The position numbers and the translations under genes were made by a program. This document shows, in pieces, positions 46,601-55,095 of a stretch of 64,000 bases of DNA. The DNA lies in NCBI GenBank assembly GCA_024398135.1, contig CP073750.1, forward strand, positions 3,782,001 through 3,846,000, in the 5' to 3' direction. The notes beneath the pieces are model-generated. The model saw only the letters and a list, made by a program, of their open reading frames with translations. It was not told where the DNA came from and searched no databases. This stretch comes from a bacterium SCSIO 12643 (GTDB lineage: Bacteria; Bacteroidota; Bacteroidia; Flavobacteriales_G; Salibacteraceae). How positions within the stretch are numbered: position 1 is the stretch's first letter; every line of letters starts with the position of its first letter.

Positions 46601-49600
46601 AGTAGAGGTAGTTCATTCGGGTTTTTATTCATCAGCTAGTTTTTATCAGAATCATAATACACATATAGATAAAACACAGGCCCTGGCACATGATAATTGT
46701 TTAAGGTATTTGCAATATCCAAATTCGACAGTGAATACAGGGGCAGAGGAGTCAGACCGTGCGGCATTGGCAGAGATGGGGTGTGATTGTTTAGAGAAGA
46801 TTCCAGACCCGATGCCAGAGATGAAAGATGAGATTTCTAATTCGACTGCATCTGTGGAATTAGAGTTATCATGTGAGGAGCAATGTGATGATAATAAGTT
46901 GATGTACGAGGTGGCATATAATAATGCGGTTTTAGCCGCAAATTTGGCCAATGGTCATACAGATATCTATTCAGATGATTGGGAAGATGATATAGCTGGT
47001 ATAGTAAGCACGAAAAAAGATTGTGAGATTGAATTAATGGTAGCACATTGTAAAACAAAGTGTCATAAGGAACTACATACTTATTTAGAGGGTCGGGCGA
47101 AGTTTGATTCAGAGACAAACAATGAGAATTCATTTTCTATAAATGGAGTAGGAGTAGATCAGATTTCAATTCCAGGGACTTTTAAGATGAGCGATGTATA
47201 TGATGATACAGAAGTTCAGCAAAGGTTAGCAAAAGAGCGTCAGGACATTGAAGATGTAGTTTTAGGGACCGCACATTATGCACCATATATACAAAATGGA
47301 TATTCGGTATCAGATTATCAAAAAGAGGTTAAAGAAGAGATAGTTAAGTTTTTCTATGATAATTTAGAAAGGGGAATGTCTGAAAGAAGTAATTGGGTGA
47401 GTCCTAATCCACAACATGTTCTAACTCCATTAGGAAGTCAGGGAGATAGAATGAATACTTATGAAAAAGGTTTTTCTCTATCGGATGGAACAGGAACGCT
47501 TAGATCAGTAACAGCTCAGGTGAATGTAATATTTAGAGAGATAATGCCGAATGATTTTTCAGATGATGAGATATTAGAGTTGAACGTAAGATTATTATGT
47601 TCAACAGGGGCGGAGATATTTTCATGGGCGGTGGCTCCTGAAAATCTTAGTGATCTGGATCACTGTGGAATATTCAAAGGGGTGAGTCCTTCAGGTTATG
47701 ATGTGCGTTATCATATTGCAGAGTTTTATTTTGATCAGTTTGATAATTTCCATGCAGTGCCATCAGAGAATATGTGTTGGAAGTCTAATTCTGAGTGGTA
47801 TCATTATAATAAAGTGACTCCGGTAGATTATACAGCAATAGCGAGTATAGATATTAGTGATTTTCCATGGGGAGGATCAACGGAGTTTTTATTGAAGTAT
47901 GATGATGGAACGAATGTAGAATATGTAATGAACAAGAAAGTTTTAGCAGGTAGTACATATTCAGAAAGTGCAACATTAATCGCAGATGAAATCAATAAAA
48001 CTTCATCTAATCCTATAATGAGAGCGAGTAGTTCCGGGAATATTTTGAAGGTATATTTATATGATGAAGAGGCTTTAATTGAACCATCATTAATAAAATT
48101 AGAAGGAACTCTTTCCGGTGACTTTGTGAATTTTGATTATCCATCAGAAGTGAGTAGTAACAAAAGTTTAGATGCTTTGAATACTTGTTCTACTGCAAGT
48201 GCAACATCTACAAATTGTCCATATGGATATGCAGAAGTTATCGGAAATTCAGTTAGTAGTTTATCAGGTATAGATGTATCGGTTGATCAAGAAATGCAAG
48301 TATTGGGAGATGATATTGCAGATTTTTGGAAAACTTCATTTAAGACGCTGATAGATTCACGTCAAGCTACTGGGGTATCAGCAACTTATACAACTAGTTT
48401 ACCAACCCCTGTAGCGAATGAAACTATATATGTGGAAGTCTACGAAGATGAGAAGGAATGGATAACATCTACTGCGGGATTATTAAGAGCAAAGACATAT
48501 GTAGAGGCACAGATTTCGGAGATTGAAGAGACAAGTGAGACAGGTGTGGTGACTAAAAGTAGAGAGAGTATTATTACTATGGTGAAGTTGACATTAGAGA
48601 ACGATTGTGAGAGTGGTCCACAACAACCCAATATAATAGCAGGATTTCAGATTGAACCACAAAATGCGAATAGCCATGATTCATGGATGAGGGGATTGAC
48701 AATAGAAACAGGATCATATTACGATTATTCAGGTGCCTCTTATACACCTTATTTATACAATAATGTAAATAGAAAAGTATTTAATGATATTGTGTATAAT
48801 GGATCAGGAGAGTTTTTCCAAATAGATTTGAACCCCAATATGTTGTATTATACAGGGAATCCTCCTGTGGGTTCTGTAAATGGATCAGGAGTAGTTAATG
48901 TGTACCAGGGTATATCAAGTAATGTTGAATATTTAGGATGTTATGTGCCATTTACATATGGGCATGTATCGGGCAACACTTATAATACTACAGCAAAATC
49001 ATCAACCGATTACGATGCGAGTGAGATAGATGAATTTCGAAAACAAACTAATTGTGCTAATTATTATTCTAAATCTTGTGATGTATGTGTGAGATATACG
49101 TTTGAGGTAGATAATACGCCAAAGGATATAGAAGTTCCATTATCGTGCGAAGAGATTCAACAACAAAATCAGAATAATGCGATTAGAGGATTATTAAGTG
49201 CATGTTTGGAGGATAAGACGAATGAATTAAAAGAGAATTATAAAAAGTGTGCGGAGGATTATACGGATAATCTAAGTATGAGATATGATTTGGTGGCTGG
49301 TCAATATACTTTGTATTACTATGATAGAGCTGGGAATTTGATTGAGACAGTTCCTCCACTTGGAGTGAATTTGTTGAATGCATCTCAGGTATCATCTGTG
49401 AAAACGTATAGAGATAATCCAGCAGGAAATACGCCAGTGTATCCATCACATACAATGCGTACAAAGTATAGATACAATTCATTAAAGCAATTGGTATGGC
49501 AGGATACTCCTGATGGAGGACAGAGTCAGTTTGGATATAATAATCTGGGTCAATTGGTACTGAGTCAAAATTCGAATCAAGATGATAATAACAATAAGTT

Positions 49601-52600
49601 TAGTTATACTAAGTATGATAAATTGGGCAGAGTTGTTGAAGTGGGTCAGGTAACCAGTTCGTCAGCAGTAAGTTTTGATCAGATGTTGACGAATATAATT
49701 TTAGATCCAAGTTTATCAGGTTATACCACATCAGAAGAGGTATATACTCAATATGGAAAGAGTAGAAACAGTACAGCTGATATAACCAATCAAACAGGTG
49801 GAGTAACAAGTATAGCACTGGAAAATGTGCGAAATCGTGTAGAAAAGACCTGGAATGATCATGTGACAACATATTATAGTTATGATATGCATGGTAATGT
49901 GAAAAAGTTGATTCACGATATGGATGAGATCGGAGTGAAAATTCTGGATTATGAATATGACCTGGTGAGTGGGAATGTGAATCAAGTGAAATACAATAGT
50001 CATTATGATGTAGATAGTGAAGACCAGTTCTATCATAGATATAACTATGATGAAGACAATAGAATCACAGAAGTTTATACATCCAAAGATGGCATTTTAT
50101 GGGACAGAGATGCAGCATATGAATATTATTTACATGGCCCATTAAGTCGAATAGAATTGGGCCAGGATGAAATTCAGGGTGTAGATTATGTGTATACATT
50201 GCAAGGTTTCTTAAAGAGTGTAAATACAGTAGACTTAGATACCAAAGGACGCAATGATAAAGGTGCGGATGGTGCACATGTAGGATATATTGATATTACA
50301 AATGTATCGGGTTCTGTAAGTAGTGCAACGTTGAGTTTAAATGGATCAAGTACAACGTATAGTTTTACGTCAGTAAGTACACCTGAATTATTTGCTTTGG
50401 CATTAAGTTCAGAGATTAATGCGTCCTATGAAAAAGCGAGTTCAGGACTATTGAATAGACTCAAAGCAGAAGTAGTAGGAGATCATAAAGTAAAAATCTA
50501 TGCTACTGGAGAAGGATCATTGCCTACTGGTTTAGGATTAACCGCAGCAGGTGTGACGATTACCAAAAAAGACTTTGCGATTAACAGTACAGCAAGAGAT
50601 GCATTTGCGATGGAATTGGGGTATTTTGACGGAGATTATCAAAGAAAAGAAACGCGTATTGGTAAGCATAGTCAGTACAATCCGTTTACGGCAGCAGGGT
50701 CAGATGTGAATAGTAATACTTCGTTATACAATGGAAATATTAGTACGTGGTTGACCAATACGTTTACCGGAGGATTAACGATGGATGAGTACGATGTGAA
50801 GATGAATGTCTATCGATATGATGCATTAAACCGAATATTAAACTCTGATTTTAAATGGTGGGATGGAGCGAAGTATTTAGATGGTGATAAACGATACGAT
50901 GAATCGTTTACTTATGATGCGAACGGAAATATCAAAACAGTGGATAGATATGGAACCTCATCACAAGGAAAAGTGGATGATATGGATTACCAATATGTAA
51001 GTCCTGGAGTGAATAACAGGCTGGATCATATTGAAGATGCATCTTCTGTGATTCCTTCTGGAACATCAGATTTTCATATGGGGACACAAGGAGATGAGAA
51101 CTATGAATATGATGATATGGGGAATCTGTTGAATGATAATTATAATGACACGGAAATAGAGTGGAATGTAATTGGGAAGGTGAAGCGTGTGATAGGTTCA
51201 TCAGAAACCATTATATTTGAATACGATGGGATGGGAAACCGAATAACCAAAGAAGTTTTGACTAACTCAGGAGGCTTAATAAAGAAACAGTATTACTTGC
51301 GCGATGCGAGCGGGAATGTAATGGCTATTTATGACAAGAAACCGGTGGGGAATAATGTGACATTAAAACTATCAGAAGTGCCATTATATGGATCGGATCG
51401 ATTGGGGAATAAGAATATGAACCAGGAGATCGCGACTCAGACGAATGTATCGGTGAATAACTATCAGTTTACCAAGTCACAAACGCAAACGGATTTTAAT
51501 GTGACTGCTCCGAATCCATATACCACAGTGACATCATCGACACGAACAGTGGGAGCGAAGAGTTATGAGTTAAAGGATCATTTAGGCAATGTTAGAAGTG
51601 TAGTCACTGATAGAAAGAAAGCTATCGTTGGAAGACAATACTTAAGCTTTGATGGAAATGATCAGGTAGTTATAAATAATACAAGTGCATATAATTTAGC
51701 TTCAACTTTAACTTATGAAGCCTGGATTAAGCCTGATGTAGTATCGGGTCAACAGATGATTGTAACTAAACAATGGTGTTCAGGAAATCAATTTTCATAT
51801 TATTTCTCAATTAAAGAAGGTAAATTAAGATGGGTATGGAGTGCTCCTGGAACATGTGGATCGGCAATAGAGTTATATGAGAGTTCTTCTGTTGTAATTA
51901 CCGCAGGAGTATGGCAGCATGTCGCAGTGGTTCATACGACTTCAAGCGTTAAGTTATATGTGAATGGAAACGAAGTAGGCGGTGCTTTACGAAGTGGTGA
52001 TAGTTACAGTACGATTAAAGTAAGTAATGTACCTATTCGAATTGGTGCATACAGAAATGGTAATGGCAGTTACGGGCTTCATTTTACAGGAGGAATAGAC
52101 GATGTGCGTTTATGGAATGATGCGCGAACTGCATCTGAGATTTCCGGGAATATGAATAATGAGTTGTCTGGAAATGAAGCCAATTTAGCTGGATACTGGA
52201 AGTTTAATGAAGGTACAGGTACAGCCGTGGCAGATGCTTCTCCAAATGGATCCAATGGAATTTTAGGGGCTGGTAACGGAACTCAGCCAAGTTGGGTATC
52301 GACATCAGGCGTTGAAGGTTATATGGCTGAAGTGATCTCCGCAGCAGATTATTATGCATTTGGGTCATTGATGCCAATGCGTAATGCCAGTACGGATGAT
52401 TACAGGTATGGTTTTAACGGTATGGAAAAGGATGATGAAGCAAAAGGTACAGGAAATTCTTATACAACCCTGTTTAGACAGTATGATCCGAGGATAGGAA
52501 GATGGTTGAGTTTGGATCCAGTGATTCAACCATGGCAGAGCCCATATTGTTCAATGGATAATAATCCCGTTTATTACAATGATCCGTTAGGTGATAAGGT

Positions 52601-53261
52601 TAAATATAAAAGAGATAAAGGAGTAAGTAGGAAGGATTTTAAAGCTATGAAATCTAGGATTAAGGAACTTCGAAAAAATTCAGATAGCTTTAAAACAATG
52701 TTTGATGATTTGGATGATCGAAAGGAAAAATATTTTTACAATGCTGTGGATGGGTTAAAAAGTGATAGTCCTACGGGGGATAATGTTATGAATATTGCCG
52801 TTGGTTACACAGGAAATGACCCAGGAAAGAATGGAAAAGAATCATATGATTTTGCTCAATTGGGAATGATAGCTCATGAAACGGGACATAAATTTATGGA
52901 GGTAAATAACCTTGATATGCCATTTCCTAAAATGCCTATAGTTAGCGTTTTCGATAAGGATTATTCAAAAATGAATGCATGGACCGAAGCTTGGCAAAAA
53001 GCACATGAGTTTAATGAAAAAAGTGCCTTGCATATTGAAAACATAGTTAGGAGTGAATTGCTTAAGGTTGGAGGTAAATACTCGGGAATAAATATTAACA
53101 GATATTATACTCCAGCATTTAAAATTACCACAAGTTTTATTTTGGGTATAAGGAAAAACAAGTTAGAATTAGGAGGCTCCTATGACTTGTTCTTAAACGG
53201 AAATTATAGTAGATCGTATTATGATAAAAAAATTGACATTAAGATGGAATTGGGTTTATAA
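43647..53261 (+). CDS. Rhs polymorphic toxin with LamG insert and metallopeptidase-like tip
   Basis: 3204 aa. Signal peptide (about 1-27). Domains in order: beta-rich N-terminal region; Cys-rich patches from about 620 (CDNGCGDCDDICSEC); long variable region; YD/Rhs repeats from about 1880 (YYYDRAGNLIETVPPLG, RYNSLKQLVWQDTPDGG, YDKLGRVVEV); core segment SYELKDHLGNVRSVVTDRK; a LamG/concanavalin-like lectin domain (about 2661-2874); closing core DYYAFGSLMPMRNASTDDYR...DPRIGRWLSLDP (about 2897-2970); then a unique tip. The tip carries AHETGHKFME (His3077, Glu3078, His3081), an HExxH zinc-peptidase motif. Rhs cores form a shell around such tips. The protein has no VgrG/PAAR or T9SS sorting domain, so the export route is open. 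The putative immunity gene overlaps by 41 bases. Confidence 0.88.
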   Translation: MKLKNQLHKVFLLFVAIVAMSGSVISQIVFEGSNILVNNSLTGSYSSLSTNGSQTVSTDELIMLVSLDYGDVTNPNITQGTISVGYDLEYSNSSGSSVVLSGVLTVNSNDLRDAKQYIRSNFHSSSAVRLTVTSVTGTIPNNLRLKVDYQAKYKYHLHSSSNINYQSVDVISAQESKVMLSWSSHSSNGTNRDYFESYDLEILKVDPKKGSGGSYTLYKDWSKALKVRVDGGVRSYAFMPSSGEGYYVWRVRPIGSQYSGGATNVKNIGEWSSLSIDASLGHFYTPASTDGGQKFKVTSPSGNYKPGGSSANNEFFIDQSFEQGKNWSYMQQFAEGGKRKEVVTYANGLNQVRQTQTKLNSREEVVANATVYDYSGRGALNTMMAPTQKSYFEYDNHFMISSSTGGVYSAADFDTDGKMFAPNSVKSTSSLSQYYSDQNNGSMDGLYVADGEGQTYTRNVYTPDATGRVWVQGGVGDVLKLGDPTNVSGAHNTVVEYGSVAQQELDYIFGNEAPLAENVYKTSTRDPNGVTSINYMTKKGEVLATMLDGARVTDYSNRQTPVGGMQTITVEDALSEGMLSSDGYSSSSSKTLMVMGAGTFNSVKADQIDLTYSFSPSDFNLDCDNGCGDCDDICSECDYKVYITITSPKYPSDPDRNVRLEINIPPSYLLECGQTNAVYSNLLNGSAPGNITVSAVDYTNTSTAGNTVSSAFLSGITSGTIHLKPGVYTIEKEVVINDLEGPNSGQTYLDYYISELESQYENWTLTENCCGPYSLPAPQWSCDTIEGFTCADPNFNSKATALATTLYNYVQKEKTYQLNDGNNTYYKNILTKPAGDLLSNNISQTSIADFKGLITDWMCNEGIASNTILSCITLYGELLDNNITIAESMANGGIQNPGSAAGAFKENYDFLLGVFNCLSVSSEGPGCSYWIDIVAYGQNGSSQEFIDAVNLANMKNKGIIVTYNNIEHPGGPPNIGGIPSNQVKLVEVVHSGFYSSASFYQNHNTHIDKTQALAHDNCLRYLQYPNSTVNTGAEESDRAALAEMGCDCLEKIPDPMPEMKDEISNSTASVELELSCEEQCDDNKLMYEVAYNNAVLAANLANGHTDIYSDDWEDDIAGIVSTKKDCEIELMVAHCKTKCHKELHTYLEGRAKFDSETNNENSFSINGVGVDQISIPGTFKMSDVYDDTEVQQRLAKERQDIEDVVLGTAHYAPYIQNGYSVSDYQKEVKEEIVKFFYDNLERGMSERSNWVSPNPQHVLTPLGSQGDRMNTYEKGFSLSDGTGTLRSVTAQVNVIFREIMPNDFSDDEILELNVRLLCSTGAEIFSWAVAPENLSDLDHCGIFKGVSPSGYDVRYHIAEFYFDQFDNFHAVPSENMCWKSNSEWYHYNKVTPVDYTAIASIDISDFPWGGSTEFLLKYDDGTNVEYVMNKKVLAGSTYSESATLIADEINKTSSNPIMRASSSGNILKVYLYDEEALIEPSLIKLEGTLSGDFVNFDYPSEVSSNKSLDALNTCSTASATSTNCPYGYAEVIGNSVSSLSGIDVSVDQEMQVLGDDIADFWKTSFKTLIDSRQATGVSATYTTSLPTPVANETIYVEVYEDEKEWITSTAGLLRAKTYVEAQISEIEETSETGVVTKSRESIITMVKLTLENDCESGPQQPNIIAGFQIEPQNANSHDSWMRGLTIETGSYYDYSGASYTPYLYNNVNRKVFNDIVYNGSGEFFQIDLNPNMLYYTGNPPVGSVNGSGVVNVYQGISSNVEYLGCYVPFTYGHVSGNTYNTTAKSSTDYDASEIDEFRKQTNCANYYSKSCDVCVRYTFEVDNTPKDIEVPLSCEEIQQQNQNNAIRGLLSACLEDKTNELKENYKKCAEDYTDNLSMRYDLVAGQYTLYYYDRAGNLIETVPPLGVNLLNASQVSSVKTYRDNPAGNTPVYPSHTMRTKYRYNSLKQLVWQDTPDGGQSQFGYNNLGQLVLSQNSNQDDNNNKFSYTKYDKLGRVVEVGQVTSSSAVSFDQMLTNIILDPSLSGYTTSEEVYTQYGKSRNSTADITNQTGGVTSIALENVRNRVEKTWNDHVTTYYSYDMHGNVKKLIHDMDEIGVKILDYEYDLVSGNVNQVKYNSHYDVDSEDQFYHRYNYDEDNRITEVYTSKDGILWDRDAAYEYYLHGPLSRIELGQDEIQGVDYVYTLQGFLKSVNTVDLDTKGRNDKGADGAHVGYIDITNVSGSVSSATLSLNGSSTTYSFTSVSTPELFALALSSEINASYEKASSGLLNRLKAEVVGDHKVKIYATGEGSLPTGLGLTAAGVTITKKDFAINSTARDAFAMELGYFDGDYQRKETRIGKHSQYNPFTAAGSDVNSNTSLYNGNISTWLTNTFTGGLTMDEYDVKMNVYRYDALNRILNSDFKWWDGAKYLDGDKRYDESFTYDANGNIKTVDRYGTSSQGKVDDMDYQYVSPGVNNRLDHIEDASSVIPSGTSDFHMGTQGDENYEYDDMGNLLNDNYNDTEIEWNVIGKVKRVIGSSETIIFEYDGMGNRITKEVLTNSGGLIKKQYYLRDASGNVMAIYDKKPVGNNVTLKLSEVPLYGSDRLGNKNMNQEIATQTNVSVNNYQFTKSQTQTDFNVTAPNPYTTVTSSTRTVGAKSYELKDHLGNVRSVVTDRKKAIVGRQYLSFDGNDQVVINNTSAYNLASTLTYEAWIKPDVVSGQQMIVTKQWCSGNQFSYYFSIKEGKLRWVWSAPGTCGSAIELYESSSVVITAGVWQHVAVVHTTSSVKLYVNGNEVGGALRSGDSYSTIKVSNVPIRIGAYRNGNGSYGLHFTGGIDDVRLWNDARTASEISGNMNNELSGNEANLAGYWKFNEGTGTAVADASPNGSNGILGAGNGTQPSWVSTSGVEGYMAEVISAADYYAFGSLMPMRNASTDDYRYGFNGMEKDDEAKGTGNSYTTLFRQYDPRIGRWLSLDPVIQPWQSPYCSMDNNPVYYNDPLGDKVKYKRDKGVSRKDFKAMKSRIKELRKNSDSFKTMFDDLDDRKEKYFYNAVDGLKSDSPTGDNVMNIAVGYTGNDPGKNGKESYDFAQLGMIAHETGHKFMEVNNLDMPFPKMPIVSVFDKDYSKMNAWTEAWQKAHEFNEKSALHIENIVRSELLKVGGKYSGININRYYTPAFKITTSFILGIRKNKLELGGSYDLFLNGNYSRSYYDKKIDIKMELGL
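52287..52440 (+). repeat. Rhs-core type I segment in the full-length gene
   Basis: This 154-base stretch of the toxin gene reappears without gaps, with a few substitutions, at 54077-54230. The last 137 bases reappear at 56519-56655. It encodes the conserved EGYMAEVISAADYYAFG...YRYGFNGMEKD part just before the variable tip. It is a likely site for homologous tip exchange. Confidence 0.9.
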
Positions 53262-53766
53262 ATCAATAATTATAGTTCTGTTGTTTGGTTATTGTACAGG
53301 TAATGCTCAAGACTGTGGTATTAAGGTTGAGGATTATAACAAGAATTATGAGTTTTATTTTGATATTGACTCTATTCCAATAAATTACCATTTTGAAATG
53401 GTGCTAATAGGTACAAATGGTAATGAGATTAATGATTTCCACCTTTTTTGTGATGGTAATAATTATTTTGTAAAAGAAAAATCTGAGGTAATTAAAATTA
53501 GATCAAAGCAAAAGGATGAATTGGATGCATTACTAGAGGGAATTGAAGTTCCTAATGAAATTGTAACTATTTATACGAATGAGTATTCTCGACATTATTT
53601 TGAGATGATGGTGATGAAGTTGGGAAATAGTAAAATGTTTTTTGTTCCAATGGTTTCAACAATGGAAGTGAATTATGATTGTATTTATCAGAAATTCCCC
53701 CAATATAAAGAGATAATAAAAATTTTTAGGGAAATTTATTTTGAGACTAAGAAAGTGACACGATAG
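53221..53766 (+). CDS. Putative immunity protein for the Rhs tip, secreted
   Basis: 181 aa. It starts 41 bases before the Rhs stop, in a different frame. A basic N-terminus and hydrophobic segment (about 13-29) end at GNAQ, indicating export to the periplasm. The mature part is a small mixed domain (KNYEFYFDIDSIPINYHFEM, NEIVTIYTNEYSRHYFEM). I know no family. Overlap with the toxin is typical for toxin/immunity pairs. An exported immunity protein suggests that the peptidase tip acts in the periplasm. Calling it immunity is inference from position. Confidence 0.65.
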   Translation: MIKKLTLRWNWVYKSIIIVLLFGYCTGNAQDCGIKVEDYNKNYEFYFDIDSIPINYHFEMVLIGTNGNEINDFHLFCDGNNYFVKEKSEVIKIRSKQKDELDALLEGIEVPNEIVTIYTNEYSRHYFEMMVMKLGNSKMFFVPMVSTMEVNYDCIYQKFPQYKEIIKIFREIYFETKKVTR

Positions 53767-53835
53767 CTCGATTTTAGTTTTGCTCCAATTATGAATGTAA
53801 GGTATTAATAAATAAGAAATTTAGAAAGCCCCCTA

Positions 53836-54073
53836 GCACCTTGCCAAATGAGAAATAAAGAATAAAAGTTGTCATTTATAGCGAAAGCGCTAATGGCAAC
53901 TGGTTAATGAAAGAAGAAATAGAGATTAAAAAGAAAACCACTAGCTGAAGAGTTAGTGGTTTTTTGTTACTAGTTTTTCTGAATATAGAAACCGCAATCA
54001 GAATCTAAACATAGAACATTAATTATTAGGTGTGTAGCTGCTGTGGTTCGTATATTGCGAACGTGATATCAAC
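53836..54073 (+). repeat. Cassette-boundary repeat, copy A
   Basis: 238 bases. Left half 53836-53959 matches copy B (55857-55980) with a single mismatch in 124 bases. It contains hairpin 1 (53868-53900: GTTG...TAGCG-aaag-CGCTA...CAAC), the terminator hairpin at 53937-53960, a small TTTCT/AGAAA hairpin and the block AACATTAATTATTAGGTG. It ends in GTG-initiated Rhs-core-like codons (YIANVIS). That frame shifts out at the junction with type I core at 54074-54077. Upstream, 53767-53835 holds only a toxin-tail-like reading that shares the peptide STLPNEK and its stop with the remnant before copy B. Confidence 0.88.
53937..53966 (+). terminator. Terminator inside repeat A
   Basis: Stem ACCACTAGCT with AGTTAGTGGT (one G-T pair), loop GAAG, then a T run. 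It ends transcripts of the Rhs operon after the immunity gene. Confidence 0.8.
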
Positions 54074-54076
54074 GAT

Positions 54077-54230
54077 CCAAGCTGGGTATCGGCATCAGGC
54101 GTTGAAGGTTATATGGCCGAAGTGATCTCTGCAGCAGATTATTATGCATTTGGGTCATTGATGCCAATGCGTAATGCCAGTACGGATGATTACAGGTATG
54201 GCTTTAACGGTATGGAGAAGGATGATGAAG
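54077..54230 (+). repeat. Rhs-core type I segment, orphan copy 1
   Basis: Same length as 52287-52440, with no gaps and scattered substitutions, mostly synonymous. It precedes the first displaced tip. Confidence 0.9.
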
Positions 54231-55093
54231 TGAAAGGAACCGGAAACTCGTTGGATTTTGGGGCTAGGATTTATGATCCAAGAGTGGGGAGATGGTTGAG
54301 CTTGGATCCTTTGATGGCGAAATACCTAGGTATGTCACCGTATAATTTTGTTGGGAATTCTCCAATTAAGTTTGTAGATTATGATGGTAAAGATTTTGGA
54401 GTTGTTGTTGATCATGATGCTGGGACAGTCATTATAGTAGCAAATGTTTACGCCTTAAAAGATGATGTTGAAAGAGCCCAAAATGCTGCCAATACATGGG
54501 CAGAGGTAAACGGTGGTATGGAGTATACTTATACGGATGAATTTGGAAAGAAGCAAACATATTCAATTAGTGTTAAAATTTCTGTGATTGAGAGTGTTAA
54601 TCCTGAGGGTGATGCAATGGCTGATCCTGAGGGTAATTCATTTAGGGTTTTAGATGGTACGCCAGAGCAAATGGATACCTTTTTTAGTGATGATAATAAC
54701 CCTAATGCAGAGGTTGAAGGGGTGACTAAAGGAAAGAAATTAGCCTATGTGAAAAAGGATGGTGATTCTAGGGATGATGCTCATGAGATGGGGCATTTTT
54801 TAATGAGTGGTACGAAAATGACGAAGAATACACATTCTCTTACAAAAGGAGATTTAATGTATCCTGCAAAAAAAGGTGGTGGGTATAATATTGGTAAATC
54901 AACTATTCAAAGAATACTTAAAGGCGCGGGTATTGGAGGAATAAATTCGCCAAGTATAAATACGAATGCAACTCCCCAAAATAGTGTGACCCATATGAAG
55001 GGGGGAAAGAAAGTTGATGCCCCTAAAGGGTTTAATAATGGAAAGGTACAAATTGCACCAAAAAAGAAAGCAAAACCAGTTGAAAAGACATAG
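54113..55093 (+). CDS. Orphan Rhs tip 1, HEMGH metallopeptidase-like toxin
   Basis: 326 aa from ATG 54113. The first 85 residues are truncated type I Rhs core (MAEVISAADYYAFGSLMPMR to DPRVGRWLSLDPLMAKYLGM). The tip contains DDAHEMGHFLMSGTK with the HExxH motif at His224, Glu225, His228, followed by a possible Met-turn (THSLTKGDLMYP), as in metzincin-like peptidases. The C-terminus is Lys-rich. It has no signal peptide and no promoter that I can see, so it is probably a silent spare tip rather than a secreted protein. Its immunity gene follows two bases later. Confidence 0.75.
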   Translation: MAEVISAADYYAFGSLMPMRNASTDDYRYGFNGMEKDDEVKGTGNSLDFGARIYDPRVGRWLSLDPLMAKYLGMSPYNFVGNSPIKFVDYDGKDFGVVVDHDAGTVIIVANVYALKDDVERAQNAANTWAEVNGGMEYTYTDEFGKKQTYSISVKISVIESVNPEGDAMADPEGNSFRVLDGTPEQMDTFFSDDNNPNAEVEGVTKGKKLAYVKKDGDSRDDAHEMGHFLMSGTKMTKNTHSLTKGDLMYPAKKGGGYNIGKSTIQRILKGAGIGGINSPSINTNATPQNSVTHMKGGKKVDAPKGFNNGKVQIAPKKKAKPVEKT

Positions 55094-55095
55094 AT

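Noticed and set aside
43647-53261. Type VI or T9SS-delivered Rhs
   Set aside because: No VgrG, PAAR, Hcp or adaptor gene and no T9SS sorting domain at the C-terminus, which is occupied by the tip.
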